From NCBI RefSeq assembly GCF_016401385.1, contig NZ_JAEACF010000001.1, forward strand, positions 124,001-188,000: DNA of 64,000 bases, in the 5' to 3' direction. A program made the translations under genes and the position numbers. The stretch's first letter is position 1, and the number at the start of each line of letters is the position of its first letter. Shown here one piece after another: positions 51,205 through 59,784 of the stretch. The notes beneath the pieces are model-generated. The model saw only the letters and a list, made by a program, of their open reading frames with translations. It made no database searches and had not been told where the DNA came from. The stretch is from Fictibacillus halophilus. Lineage in GTDB: Bacteria > Bacillota > Bacilli > Bacillales > Fictibacillaceae.

Positions 51205-52269
51205 TTGAAGAAGTTAGTTTTAACTGGCGGTGGTTCAGCTGGACACGTAACACCGCATCTGGCCTTAATACCTAAATTAGAAAAGATGGGATGGGACCTG
51301 AATTATATTGGTTCTGTTGATGGCATAGAAAAAAGTTTGATTCAAGATGGAACGAACGTGCCCTATCATGGGATATCTAGTGGTAAACTGCGTCGTTATT
51401 TTGACTTGAAAAATATAAAGGATCCTTTTAAAGTGGCAGCTGGTGTTGCACAAGCTTATTTCAAGCTAGGAAAAATAAAACCAGATGCTGTTTTCTCAAA
51501 AGGTGGTTTCGTGGCAGTACCTGTGGTAATCGCTGCATGGATGCGTAAGATTCCTGTTTACATCCATGAATCTGATATCACGCCAGGTCTTGCTAATAAA
51601 ATCTCATCTAAGTTTGCTTCTAAGATCTTTGTTACGTTTGATGAAGCGAAGAAGCATTTTGCTGCAGGGCAAGCAATTGTAACGGGTTCACCGATTCGCG
51701 ATGAACTGCTTCAAGGTTCAAGAGAGAAAGGTTTGTCCTTCTTGGGTTTTCGTAGTCATCTCCCTGTACTCACAATCATGGGCGGTAGCTTAGGAGCACG
51801 TAAGATCAATGAAGCTCTTCGTGAAGCTCTACCAGAATTGTTACGTTCTTATCAAATCGTACACATCTGTGGAAAAGGGAACATGGATGAAAGTTTGAAA
51901 AATACAGAAGGTTACAGACAGTTTGAGTATATTCAAAGTGAACTTCCAGATGTAGTTGCGGCAACAGACTTTGTGATTTCACGTGCTGGATCGAACAGTA
52001 TCTTCGAGTGGCTGACGCTTAAAATTCCGATGCTGCTTATCCCGCTTTCAAGAGCGGCGAGCAGAGGGGATCAGATCCTTAATGCTCAATCGTTTGAAAA
52101 ACAAGGGTATTGCCACGTTCTTTATGAAGAAGAACTAACGAAGGTGACATTGATCACCTCTTTAAAAGATCTGAAAGCTGATCAAGAGCAGATGAAGAAA
52201 AACATGGACACATTTAAAGCTTCTGATAGCGTAGATCTTATTCTACGCACGATTACAGGACAGAAGTAA
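51205..52269 (+). CDS. murG: MurG-like UDP-GlcNAc transferase (orphan copy)
   Basis: A 354-residue GT-B glycosyltransferase with the MurG signatures [15 protein letters not shown] at 7-21, [38 protein letters not shown] and [11 protein letters not shown]. MurG adds GlcNAc to lipid I at the membrane. The gene stands alone with its own leader, outside a dcw cluster; several Bacillus species have a second murG-like copy, and this could be that one. TTG start. A long palindrome follows the stop. Confidence 0.87.
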   Translation: MKKLVLTGGGSAGHVTPHLALIPKLEKMGWDLNYIGSVDGIEKSLIQDGTNVPYHGISSGKLRRYFDLKNIKDPFKVAAGVAQAYFKLGKIKPDAVFSKGGFVAVPVVIAAWMRKIPVYIHESDITPGLANKISSKFASKIFVTFDEAKKHFAAGQAIVTGSPIRDELLQGSREKGLSFLGFRSHLPVLTIMGGSLGARKINEALREALPELLRSYQIVHICGKGNMDESLKNTEGYRQFEYIQSELPDVVAATDFVISRAGSNSIFEWLTLKIPMLLIPLSRAASRGDQILNAQSFEKQGYCHVLYEEELTKVTLITSLKDLKADQEQMKKNMDTFKASDSVDLILRTITGQK

Positions 52270-52272
52270 AGA

Positions 52273-52303
52273 TAAGGGGTCTGTCCCGGGGACAGACCCC
52301 TTA
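52273..52303. repeat. perfect 31-bp palindrome after the MurG-like gene
   Basis: Fifteen-base arms (TAAGGGGTCTGTCCC and its complement) flank a single central G. There is no T-run. Similar GGGGTCTGTCCC palindromes are dispersed in Bacillus genomes; here it could stabilise the 3' end or terminate weakly. Confidence 0.75.
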
Positions 52304-52350
52304 CAATTTAATCTACACCCACATCTTACAAAAACGGAGATGAAAAAGAG

Positions 52351-53076
52351 ATGATGCCAAGCCCCGCCGTACATAGACAAGAAACACCTGCCTATTGGAA
52401 GAAGGGTGTTCAAGCTGGATTGCCTATCGCTATTGGCTATATGCCTGTTGCGTTTACCTTTGGTCTGCTTGCTAAAGCGGCAGAGTTAAGTCTTTTTGAA
52501 ACGATAAGTATGAGCATTATTGTCTTTGCAGGTGCGTCCCAATATATCGCACTATCCATGATTGTTGCATTAAGTGGAGCTGCAGAACTGATACTGACTA
52601 CTTTCATCATGAATATTCGGCACCTGCTCATGAGTGCTTCTCTCAAAGAACGTGCTGAAGATGATCCTAAATGGTTACGTGCGATCTATGCCTTTTTCAT
52701 TACGGATGAGACTTTTTCTGTAGCTGCAACCTCACCCGAAAAAAAGATCACGGGAAGCTACCTGCTTGGTTTGGGGCTCGTTGCATACAGCTGTTGGGTG
52801 ATCTTTTCAGGAGTAGGTTATCTGATGGGATCGGGACTTCCACAATCACTGCAGGATAGTATGGGGATCGCGCTTTATGCGATGTTTATCGCACTGCTCG
52901 TACCTGCAGCAAAAAAGAGCAAGAAGGTAATCGCTCTTGCCGCAAGTGCAGCCGTATTAAATTCGATCTTCTCCTTGGTTCCAGCTTTAAAAGGCGGCTG
53001 GGGAATTATTCTATCCACTTTAATCGCTGCCGTCACGATCGAATTTTTTATGAGAGGGGATGAGAGAGATGAGTGA
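52351..53076 (+). CDS. azlC: AzlC family branched-chain amino acid exporter subunit
   Basis: A 241-residue membrane protein of the AzlC family: PIAIGYMPVAFTFGLLAKAA near 26-45, VFAGASQYIALSM and NIRHLLMSASL, with about five or six membrane helices. AzlC with the small AzlD forms an exporter; in B. subtilis AzlCD exports 4-azaleucine and branched-chain amino acids. The azlD gene overlaps its 3' end. No LysR or Lrp-type regulator is adjacent. Confidence 0.88.
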   Translation: MMPSPAVHRQETPAYWKKGVQAGLPIAIGYMPVAFTFGLLAKAAELSLFETISMSIIVFAGASQYIALSMIVALSGAAELILTTFIMNIRHLLMSASLKERAEDDPKWLRAIYAFFITDETFSVAATSPEKKITGSYLLGLGLVAYSCWVIFSGVGYLMGSGLPQSLQDSMGIALYAMFIALLVPAAKKSKKVIALAASAAVLNSIFSLVPALKGGWGIILSTLIAAVTIEFFMRGDERDE

Positions 53077-53374
53077 TCAACTAATATGGGTCATTGTCGG
53101 GATGGGTATCGTAACCTATATTCCAAGGATGCTGCCGCTCGTTCTCTTTCATACGAATCATCTACATCCAAGAATACAGGGGATATTGAAGAACGTTCCT
53201 TATGCTATATTAGGGGCTCTCATTTTTCCTGGTGTGTTAACCATCAATCCAGAAAGTTATCTATACGGGGGAATAGGTGCAGCGGCAGCATTCATCGCCG
53301 CTTGGTTGAATTTAAATGTTATTGTTGTCGTGCTATCTTCTATCTTCGTTTTGTACGGTTATACGTTTTTGTAG
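53060..53374 (+). CDS. azlD: AzlD family subunit
   Basis: A 104-residue protein with three or four membrane helices and the family pattern TYIPRMLPLVLF near 19-30, followed by LKNVPYAILGALIFPGVL. It is the required partner of AzlC. GAGGGGAT at 53051-53058 permits the ATG at 53060 or, with longer spacing, that at 53069; both overlap azlC. Confidence 0.87.
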   Translation: MREMSDQLIWVIVGMGIVTYIPRMLPLVLFHTNHLHPRIQGILKNVPYAILGALIFPGVLTINPESYLYGGIGAAAAFIAAWLNLNVIVVVLSSIFVLYGYTFL

Positions 53375-53470
53375 GATATTGTCATAATTTACTTTGTAAA
53401 TAATACACCTTATTAATTGATTTGTAGAAAAGGTGGGCGTATAATCACAATTAAAAGGAGGAGATACAAG

Positions 53471-53602
53471 ATGCCTCATTTAGCTCGTTTTGTTCTAATT
53501 GGTTTGTTTTCCGTGTCAGCTTTATCTGTACTCTCTTTTCAAGCCGTTGAGATCTTTCATGCTGTAACGGATGTTGTACAATCTTTTATCTATAAAGATT
53601 AA
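53471..53602 (+). CDS. 43-residue single-pass membrane peptide
   Basis: A short gene with a strong AAAAGGAGGAGAT ribosome binding site 6 bp before its ATG, and its own terminator. The peptide has a basic N-terminus (MPHLARF), one hydrophobic helix (about 7-27) and an amphipathic C-terminal part ending in FIYKD. I do not recognise a family. Size and layout are those of small regulatory or stress membrane peptides of Bacillus. The good translation signals make it a credible gene. Confidence 0.6.
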   Translation: MPHLARFVLIGLFSVSALSVLSFQAVEIFHAVTDVVQSFIYKD

Positions 53603-53618
53603 TAATTTGTAAAATCGG

Positions 53619-53643
53619 AGAGCTATCTATAGCTCTTTTTTTT
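53619..53643 (+). terminator. terminator of the small membrane peptide gene
   Basis: AGAGCTAT and ATAGCTCT form a palindrome with a CT centre, followed by seven to eight T. Confidence 0.82.
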
Positions 53644-53730
53644 GTTACCTGATAAGCTTCAAATAATGATTAACAAGCTTTCAATTATGGGTACACTTAC
53701 TAATGGACTAAGCAATAAAGGATGATTTAG

Positions 53731-54591
53731 ATGAAATTAATCGCAATTGATATGGATGGCACTTTAGTTAACCGACAGTTAAAAGTAACAGAAGAGAACA
53801 GCGAAACGATTAAAGAAGCTGTAAACGAGGGACATCATGTTGTGATTGCAACAGGTCGCTCTTATGATGAAGCCAAACACACGCTAGAAGATGCTGATCT
53901 TCATCTGCCGCTTATATGCGTGAATGGTGCGGAAATACGATCAGAAGGATGGGAGATCCTTTCTTCGATTCCGTTAACGGTTGAGCAATACGAGGATATT
54001 AAAAAAATTCTGGACGAAGAAGATATTTATTTTGAACTCTACACGAGCAAAGGAACATTTACAGACAATCGTGAAAAAGCATACGAAGTGATGAAAGATA
54101 TCGTATTGACTTCCAATCCGGAAGCTACAGATGATGATGTTCAAAAAGCAGCTCTTCGTCGTTTCCGCCTCGGATTAGTAAGTGTTGTTGGAGATTTTGA
54201 TAGACTCTTGAGTGATAAAGGAATTGAGGTTTATAAATTCCTTGCTTTTTCTAGTGACACTGCAAAACTTCAACGTGCCTTTCAGCATTTAAAAGGTGTT
54301 GATTCTCTAGCAGTCAGTGCTTCTGCTGATAACAACTTAGAGATTACGAACAGTGAAGCACAAAAAGGTGTGGCTGTTAAAAGATATGCTGAACTCAAAG
54401 GGATCTCTTTAAAAGATACGATGGCGATCGGTGATAACTATAATGATGTTTCCATGTTAGAAGTGGCAGGTTTTCCTGTAGCGATGGGAAATGCTGTTGA
54501 TGAAGTGAAAGAGATGGCCGCATTTGTCACAAAAGAAAATGACGAGAGCGGTGTCTCGTACGCGATCAAGAAGTTCCTAGAACAAGAATAA
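53731..54591 (+). CDS. Cof-type HAD-IIB phosphatase
   Basis: A 286-residue HAD phosphatase of the Cof/YxeH/YidA type. Motif I is IDMDGTLVN (D8, D10), motif II ATGRS near 48, and motifs III/IV are K in SEAQKGVAVKRYAEL and GDNYNDVSMLE. A C2B cap lies in between. Related enzymes dephosphorylate FMN, PLP, sugar phosphates or erythronate 4-phosphate. It is monocistronic; substrate unknown. Confidence 0.88.
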   Translation: MKLIAIDMDGTLVNRQLKVTEENSETIKEAVNEGHHVVIATGRSYDEAKHTLEDADLHLPLICVNGAEIRSEGWEILSSIPLTVEQYEDIKKILDEEDIYFELYTSKGTFTDNREKAYEVMKDIVLTSNPEATDDDVQKAALRRFRLGLVSVVGDFDRLLSDKGIEVYKFLAFSSDTAKLQRAFQHLKGVDSLAVSASADNNLEITNSEAQKGVAVKRYAELKGISLKDTMAIGDNYNDVSMLEVAGFPVAMGNAVDEVKEMAAFVTKENDESGVSYAIKKFLEQE

Positions 54592-54602
54592 TATTATTTA
54601 CA

Positions 54603-54637
54603 AAAGCTGGTTCGAACATTTCGGACAGGCTTTTTTT
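54603..54637 (+). terminator. terminator of the HAD phosphatase gene
   Basis: Fourteen-base arms from AAAGCTGGTTCGAA and TTCGGACAGGCTTT pair except at one position (two G-T pairs) around CAT, followed by T residues. Confidence 0.82.
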
Positions 54638-54744
54638 ATACACACAAACTTCACACGTGATTTACAGGAATGCAAAACCAGGTTAATAATCCCTTGTTAA
54701 AGTGACTAAGTAGTTCACTAACAACAAAGGGAGAGTGTAGCATC

Positions 54745-55602
54745 ATGAAGAATATATTTAAAATGGGTGTAGGAGCTTTAGCATTAAGTCTGACATTTAT
54801 GGGGGCTGATTTTTCTGTGGTTGATGCAAAAGAAAAACATAAAGACATTTTAAATGTTGCACATAGAGGAGCTTCCGGTTATGCTCCGGAACACACGATC
54901 ACTTCATATAAGATGGGTGAAAAAATGCATGGAGACTATATCGAAGTCGATCTTCAGATGACAAAAGATGGTGAGTTAATCGCTATGCATGACGAGACAT
55001 TGGACCGTACAACAAACGGAACTGGACAAGTTAAAGATTTTACACTTGAAGAGATCAAACAGCTTGACGCAGGAAGCTGGTTCAATGAGAAATATCCAGA
55101 ACAAGCAAAGGCGGAATACGAAGGACTTCAAGTGCCAACATTAGAAGAAGTATTTGAAACGTTTGGAAAGAATGCGAACTATTATATCGAAACAAAATCA
55201 CCAGAAGTATATCCGGGTATGGAACAAAAACTTGTTGACGTAGTAAATGAGTATGGAATTAATAAAGACAAACTGTTAGTTCAATCTTTTAGCTCTGAAA
55301 GCTTATTGAAGATGAACGAGATTGACCACTCTGTAAAACTAGTCCAGCTTTTAGATTATACCTCTCCAGCTGAGTTAACGGATAAAGAAGTACAATCAAT
55401 CAAGCAATATGCAATGGGAATCGGGCCGAACAGCGATATGATCGATCAAGAGTATGTACAAAAAGCCGTTCAAAACGGCCTTGAAATCCATCCGTATACT
55501 GTAAATGAAAAAGAAGAGATGCAGAAACTGATCGACTGGGGTGTAACAGGTATTTTCACAAACTTCCCTGATCTTCTGCATGAAGTGATAAAAGGTAAAT
55601 AA
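54745..55602 (+). CDS. glpQ: secreted glycerophosphodiester phosphodiesterase
   Basis: A 285-residue exported enzyme. The signal peptide (1-28, basic then ALALSLTFMG, ending VVDA) is followed by the GDPD barrel with AHRGASGYAPEHT, EVDLQMTKDGELIAMHD and ETKSPEVYPG, carrying the catalytic His and acidic metal ligands. It splits glycerophosphodiesters or glycerol-phosphate teichoic acid to glycerol 3-phosphate. Upstream an imperfect inverted repeat around 54690-54730 may be regulatory. GlpQ is often PhoP-regulated; no box was confirmed. Confidence 0.9.
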   Translation: MKNIFKMGVGALALSLTFMGADFSVVDAKEKHKDILNVAHRGASGYAPEHTITSYKMGEKMHGDYIEVDLQMTKDGELIAMHDETLDRTTNGTGQVKDFTLEEIKQLDAGSWFNEKYPEQAKAEYEGLQVPTLEEVFETFGKNANYYIETKSPEVYPGMEQKLVDVVNEYGINKDKLLVQSFSSESLLKMNEIDHSVKLVQLLDYTSPAELTDKEVQSIKQYAMGIGPNSDMIDQEYVQKAVQNGLEIHPYTVNEKEEMQKLIDWGVTGIFTNFPDLLHEVIKGK

Positions 55603-55609
55603 CGAAGAT

Positions 55610-55650
55610 AAGCAGCTGATACACGTGTCAGCTGCTTTTCTCTTTTTTTA
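55610..55650. terminator. terminator between glpQ and the DUF421 gene
   Basis: AAGCAGCTGA and TCAGCTGCTT form a perfect 10-bp stem with an 8-base loop, followed by TTCTCTTTTTT. It overlaps the stop codon of the convergent gene. Confidence 0.85.
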
Positions 55651-56326
55651 CAAAAAATACTTCGCCATCATCTTGGAGCTGTGCAAAGAAGACTTCTTTG
55701 ACATCTTGATAGCCCGCACTCTTCAATTGCTGATTCAACCATTCGTCTGACAGATTGTATTCCTTGAATGGCTGATCTATTTTCTCTCCGTTCGAGATCA
55801 GCATAGCCGGCAAATATTGAGGAGCTTCTGGTGGTATGTTTAAATCTTCTTTTGTTACAGAGTCTTTGAGAGGCTTCTTTAACACACTTAGTTGTCCATT
55901 AGGCTCCATAACAGCATATTCTACTTCAGTAATATCGAAGACAGCACTAATCCTGAGCAGCATCAATAAGTCATCCATAGACATCTGCATACGCTTAAGC
56001 TCTTTTTGCATGATCTGCCCTTTTTTTATAATGATGGTCGGCTGACTCTTTGTTAGTTTTGTGAGCAGGGGTGAATGTCTGTTGAGAAATTCTATACCAA
56101 ACACGGCTAAAGCCCAAAAGCTCAGAGAAGCTAAGCTTTCCCATACGGTGATCTCTTTATGAACGACCATGTCCCCGATGATATTACCCATCGCAATACC
56201 TGTTGCATAGTTAAAAAAAGTAAGCTCACCAAGCTGCTTCTTTCCTAGCAGTCTCATGAGCATCAACAAAAAGGCAAAGCCTAGAACTGTACGGTAGATC
56301 GTAATTAAGATTCCTTCCATCGTCAT
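55628..56326 (-). CDS. DUF421 (YetF/YcaP-like) membrane protein
   Basis: A 232-residue protein with three N-terminal membrane helices (TIYRTVLGFAFLLMLMRLLGKKQ, then NYATGIAMGNIIGDM) and a cytoplasmic DUF421 domain with KLTKSQPTIIIKKGQ and EYAVMEPNGQLSVL. Family members occur widely in Bacillus, some of them expressed in sporulation; the molecular role is unclear, although YetF proteins have been linked to lipid or spore envelope functions. It is a single gene, convergent with glpQ. Confidence 0.85.
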   Translation of the reverse strand: MTMEGILITIYRTVLGFAFLLMLMRLLGKKQLGELTFFNYATGIAMGNIIGDMVVHKEITVWESLASLSFWALAVFGIEFLNRHSPLLTKLTKSQPTIIIKKGQIMQKELKRMQMSMDDLLMLLRISAVFDITEVEYAVMEPNGQLSVLKKPLKDSVTKEDLNIPPEAPQYLPAMLISNGEKIDQPFKEYNLSDEWLNQQLKSAGYQDVKEVFFAQLQDDGEVFFVKKEKSS

Positions 56327-56378
56327 CCCTCATTTATATATGCTGTTATCAGGATGCCCAAACAAAAATAAGGCAAAC

Positions 56379-56407
56379 AAAAAAGAGCGAACATGTTGTC
56401 CGCTCTT
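56379..56407 (-). terminator. terminator of the GntR-ABC operon
   Basis: AAGAGCG and CGCTCTT arms around an 11-base loop, with an A-run on the plus strand that becomes the T-run for the minus-strand operon. Confidence 0.75.
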
Positions 56408-56411
56408 ATCA

Positions 56412-57464
56412 TTACTTTCCAAACTGCATACGGAAATGAATTAATTTTTTTAACATAAAGAATGCCAAAACGCCACCTAGAGCTGCAGATAGGTAATAGC
56501 CAATCAATGATCTCGAATCATAGTCGCCAAATACTTCGCCACCTAACATACCGAACGTTAGGGCAAAGCATAATACAACGCCAAAGGTGAAGAATCCTCT
56601 TCCTTTTTCAAAAACAAGTAATCTACCGTTGTTCTCGTTCTTTGTTTTACTAAAGAACAAAGTTCCAAAAACGACGGATAAAATCGTGTAAGCCAACGGA
56701 ATGAGTAACATAACGTAAGGTGTATGTGACAAATCAGTAAAAGAATTTTCTGTTGAAAGATTTATATCATAGCGGAAATCAATGATAGGTATCGGCAATG
56801 TAAAACTATTGATTAGATCGCCAAATACTTGAGTAGTATGTGCACCGTGATTGATAGAAATCCCGTGGTTCTCTAAAAATGATACGACTAGAGATAAGAA
56901 ACCAAGCGGGAAAAGTAGAAAGATACCACTTAACACTAATTGTGAGACTAGACTGCCTGCAACTGTTCCAATAAAAAGACTAAAAGAAAATATAGCGATA
57001 GAAAACGGAATAACGATCATCATAAATTCAAAAAGAAATGCTGCATCCGTTACTTCTGAAAGAATGGTAAACTTTACAATAAGCATACAAACTAACAAGT
57101 TCACTAATAGACTTGTTATTATATGACCAACTCCAAAGATCCATTTTGAAAGAAAGATATCTTTACGTTTAAACGGAAGTGAGAACGTTAGATCAGTAGC
57201 ATGAGACGTACGTTCACTGCCCACTAAAAGTGCAGCTAATCCTACTATTAAAAAGAGAAATAATACGATATCGGAACCAGTAAAATGAAAGTTTAAGTAA
57301 TAGTTCTCAGGTGCATCACGATACGGATTATTTTTTTCAGTTAACATGGTTTGTGCTTTTCCAAAAAAAGAATATGGCAGAAACAGAAACAACGAAATAT
57401 AGATTCCCCATACGGCAGGACTTCCTAGTTTTTGGTTCCTCATCCACAATGCTTTATGAAACAT
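56412..57464 (-). CDS. ABC-2 type exporter permease
   Basis: A 350-residue membrane protein with about six to eight hydrophobic segments, a large external loop, and a cytoplasmic-facing SHATDLTFSLPFKRKDIFLSKW segment (split near 90-112) typical of ABC-2 permeases working with YtrB-like ATPases. It is the last gene of a GntR-ATPase-permease operon. GGAGGTGAATCAC positions the ATG at 57464, so the longer frame from 57479 is rejected; the start overlaps the ATPase gene by 11 bp. The cargo is unknown. Confidence 0.83.
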   Translation of the reverse strand: MFHKALWMRNQKLGSPAVWGIYISLFLFLPYSFFGKAQTMLTEKNNPYRDAPENYYLNFHFTGSDIVLFLFLIVGLAALLVGSERTSHATDLTFSLPFKRKDIFLSKWIFGVGHIITSLLVNLLVCMLIVKFTILSEVTDAAFLFEFMMIVIPFSIAIFSFSLFIGTVAGSLVSQLVLSGIFLLFPLGFLSLVVSFLENHGISINHGAHTTQVFGDLINSFTLPIPIIDFRYDINLSTENSFTDLSHTPYVMLLIPLAYTILSVVFGTLFFSKTKNENNGRLLVFEKGRGFFTFGVVLCFALTFGMLGGEVFGDYDSRSLIGYYLSAALGGVLAFFMLKKLIHFRMQFGK

Positions 57465-58338
57465 GTGATTCACCTCCAAGTGTTGAAATGAAAATATCTT
57501 CGAGTGTCATAGGTAGTTCTTCTAATAATAGCGGATTCTCTGAGTTCATCTTTTCAAGTGTCGCGTCAATGTTACCTTCGATCATCAATGTATAGACACG
57601 TCCTGTTTGATTTAAGATATTCACGTTGTTCAATTGCTCAATCTTTTCAGGCAGAGAGTGTTTGTAAACAACTTGTACTTTGCGGAACGATGATTTCGCA
57701 TCCTCGATAGAGGTTGTGGATTCAATTCGTCCTTCTTTAATCATGATAAGAACATCTGCCATCTTCTCTACTTCCTCTAAATGATGAGTAGAGATGAGAA
57801 CACATAACTGTCGCTCGCTCACTTCTTCAATAATAAATTGCAAGATGTTTCTTTTCACGATAGGATCAAGTCCGTTTGTTGGTTCATCTAAAATAATTAG
57901 ATCCGATTTCGTTGAAAAAGAAAGGATCATTAAGAACAGTGCCTTCATTCCTTTAGAGTATGTTCTGATCTTTTTATTCTTAGGAAGTTTAAAGCGGTCC
58001 AGCAGAGAGTAGAAGTACACAACATCAAAATCTTCGTAAATCGCATCGTAAAGCTTTACGATCTCTTTCACGCTATAGCTCTTTAAAATCTCAGTCGAGT
58101 CAGGTACATACGTGATCTTTTGTTTAACCTGAGGATCTTGATGAATATCTGTATCATTAAAGAGCACTTGCCCCTCATCAGGATCTAAAATACCGGCGAT
58201 CACGCGAAGCAGCGTAGACTTTCCAACACCGTTTCTTCCGACCAAACCTGCAATTGTACCTGGTTCAAGTGTAATGTTCACATGATCTAACACTTGAGAC
58301 CCTTCTATCGTTTTACTAATATTATTCACTCTCAGCAT
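57454..58338 (-). CDS. ABC exporter ATPase
   Basis: A 294-residue ATPase: Walker A GLVGRNGVGKSTLLR near 32-46, signature-like TYSKGMKALFLMILSF near 128, Walker B SDLIILDEPTNGLD and the H-loop STHHLEEVE. The signature YSKGM instead of LSGGQ is usual in the YtrB/EcsA group. A C-terminal extension of about 80 residues follows. The ATG at 58338 is preferred over an in-frame TTG at 58356 and overlaps the GntR gene by 17 bp. It pairs with the permease downstream. Confidence 0.87.
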   Translation of the reverse strand: MLRVNNISKTIEGSQVLDHVNITLEPGTIAGLVGRNGVGKSTLLRVIAGILDPDEGQVLFNDTDIHQDPQVKQKITYVPDSTEILKSYSVKEIVKLYDAIYEDFDVVYFYSLLDRFKLPKNKKIRTYSKGMKALFLMILSFSTKSDLIILDEPTNGLDPIVKRNILQFIIEEVSERQLCVLISTHHLEEVEKMADVLIMIKEGRIESTTSIEDAKSSFRKVQVVYKHSLPEKIEQLNNVNILNQTGRVYTLMIEGNIDATLEKMNSENPLLLEELPMTLEDIFISTLGGESHVS

Positions 58339-58726
58339 GACTGTCTTTACCCCCAAGCTCTTCTGAAAAGTTTTTCAACCACTTTGATAATGTTTTATGA
58401 TTGATACCAAGGTAGGAAGCTTCAATAATTAACTGTTTCAGCTGTTGTTTAAGTTCCGTAATTTTTTGATCATCAGCTTTAGGGATGATAGAAGCGGAAA
58501 CGAATGTGCCTTTTCCTCGTAAGGTCTCGATGATGCCTTGGCGCTCTAATTCTTGATAAGCTTTACTCACTGTATTTGGATTAATCAGCAATGTTCCTGA
58601 TAGTTCGCGTACCGAAGGCAATTTATCTTCTGGCAACAAAATTTCTCTCAAGATCAGTTCCTTGATCTGATGAACAACTTGTTCCCATATCGGCGTATTG
58701 CTTCGGGGATCTAAATTCAATATCAT
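58322..58726 (-). CDS. GntR family regulator (YtrA subfamily)
   Basis: A 134-residue regulator with an N-terminal winged helix (EQVVHQIKELILREIL, LPSVRELSGTLLINPNTVSKAYQELERQGII) and a short C-terminal helical extension, the YtrA form of GntR proteins that control ABC exporter operons. It heads the operon; YtrA-type repressors usually respond to cell-envelope antibiotics. Inverted repeats just upstream are likely its operator. Confidence 0.9.
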   Translation of the reverse strand: MILNLDPRSNTPIWEQVVHQIKELILREILLPEDKLPSVRELSGTLLINPNTVSKAYQELERQGIIETLRGKGTFVSASIIPKADDQKITELKQQLKQLIIEASYLGINHKTLSKWLKNFSEELGGKDSHAESE

Positions 58727-58743
58727 GTTATCCCACCTTTATA

Positions 58744-58776
58744 TACTATATGTGTGTATTACTGTGTATAGTACAC
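58744..58776 (-). promoter_or_regulatory. candidate GntR/YtrA operator and promoter
   Basis: TACTATA (58744-58750) and TATAGTA (58767-58773) face each other across 16 bp. GTGTA-TAG-TACAC (58764-58776) is a perfect smaller palindrome in the same place. This lies 20-50 bp upstream of the regulator start. Confidence 0.6.
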
Positions 58777-58869
58777 TTATAACATACAAGATTAGTAAAT
58801 TTATGTCAACGTACTTTTCTTTACTTTTTTTGAGTAGGATAACTACAATGAAAGAAGGAGGGATGAGAC

Positions 58870-59697
58870 GTGAAATCTATTATTGATGATGCGAAGTTGC
58901 TTATTTTTGATTTAGACGGAACTCTATATGAAGATACAGACCATTTTGATTATTACTGCCGATTGTTACAAAAAAGGGTGACTGATGAGAAAAAGCAAGC
59001 CTTTTGGGATACATATGAAAGTATGAAGAAAGGAACACACCCTGTTGCGATTGGTAAAGTGTATGATATAAAAAATGATGCAAGTGTTACGGTTGATCCT
59101 ATGACCCTGCAAGTAACAAAAGTAACTTCCTTTGATGGAATTGAGTGGTCAGAGGATAGAGTGAAAGCAGAATTTTCAGGTGAGCTCGTATATGACTTTG
59201 AAAGATTGATCGCGATCGGCGATGGGTGGTGGCTGCCATATGCTACTGCTATGCATTTCGGCTTGAAACAAGCAGATACGTGGGAATGCTACAACGCGAC
59301 AAAAGAATACATGGTAACCGATCAGTTCCAGCTTTCGAAAACACCAGGGCTCAAACAAGCACTGTATCGTTTAAAGGATAAGAAAAAAGTGGTTCTTTTA
59401 ACAAACAGTGAAATAGAAGATGTGAAACGCTTGTTACATGAGTTAGAGCTTAATGGCCTGTTTCATGCTCTTTATACGGAAAGTGAAAAGCCGTTAAAGA
59501 CGAAAGGAAAATTAAAGACGATATTGAATGAATATGGCGTACAGCCACATGAAGCAGTATCGATTGGTGATAATTTTATAAATGAAATCGCACCTGCACT
59601 TCTTATGGGATTAAAAGCGGTTTACATTCAGCCAAATTCCATAGAAGTAGATCATGAAAATCTTCATATCGTACCAACGTTAGCGAATGCTCTGTAA
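58870..59697 (+). CDS. HAD-IA family hydrolase
   Basis: A 275-residue HAD protein. Motif I is IFDLDGTLY near 13-21, motif II LLTNSE near 178, and motif IV SIGDNFINEIAPA near 236. The cap between motif I and II is large and includes a beta-rich segment (KNDASVTVDPMTLQVTKVTS), unlike simple phosphoglycolate phosphatases. GTG start with GGAGGGATG. Monocistronic; substrate unknown. Confidence 0.83.
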   Translation: MKSIIDDAKLLIFDLDGTLYEDTDHFDYYCRLLQKRVTDEKKQAFWDTYESMKKGTHPVAIGKVYDIKNDASVTVDPMTLQVTKVTSFDGIEWSEDRVKAEFSGELVYDFERLIAIGDGWWLPYATAMHFGLKQADTWECYNATKEYMVTDQFQLSKTPGLKQALYRLKDKKKVVLLTNSEIEDVKRLLHELELNGLFHALYTESEKPLKTKGKLKTILNEYGVQPHEAVSIGDNFINEIAPALLMGLKAVYIQPNSIEVDHENLHIVPTLANAL

Positions 59698-59784
59698 TAT
59701 TTTCAAAGTATTTTATGAAAGCTTGTTCTAATTTGGACAAATCGCCCTACACTTTATAGTAGGTAATAAAGGGGGGCGCATGCT

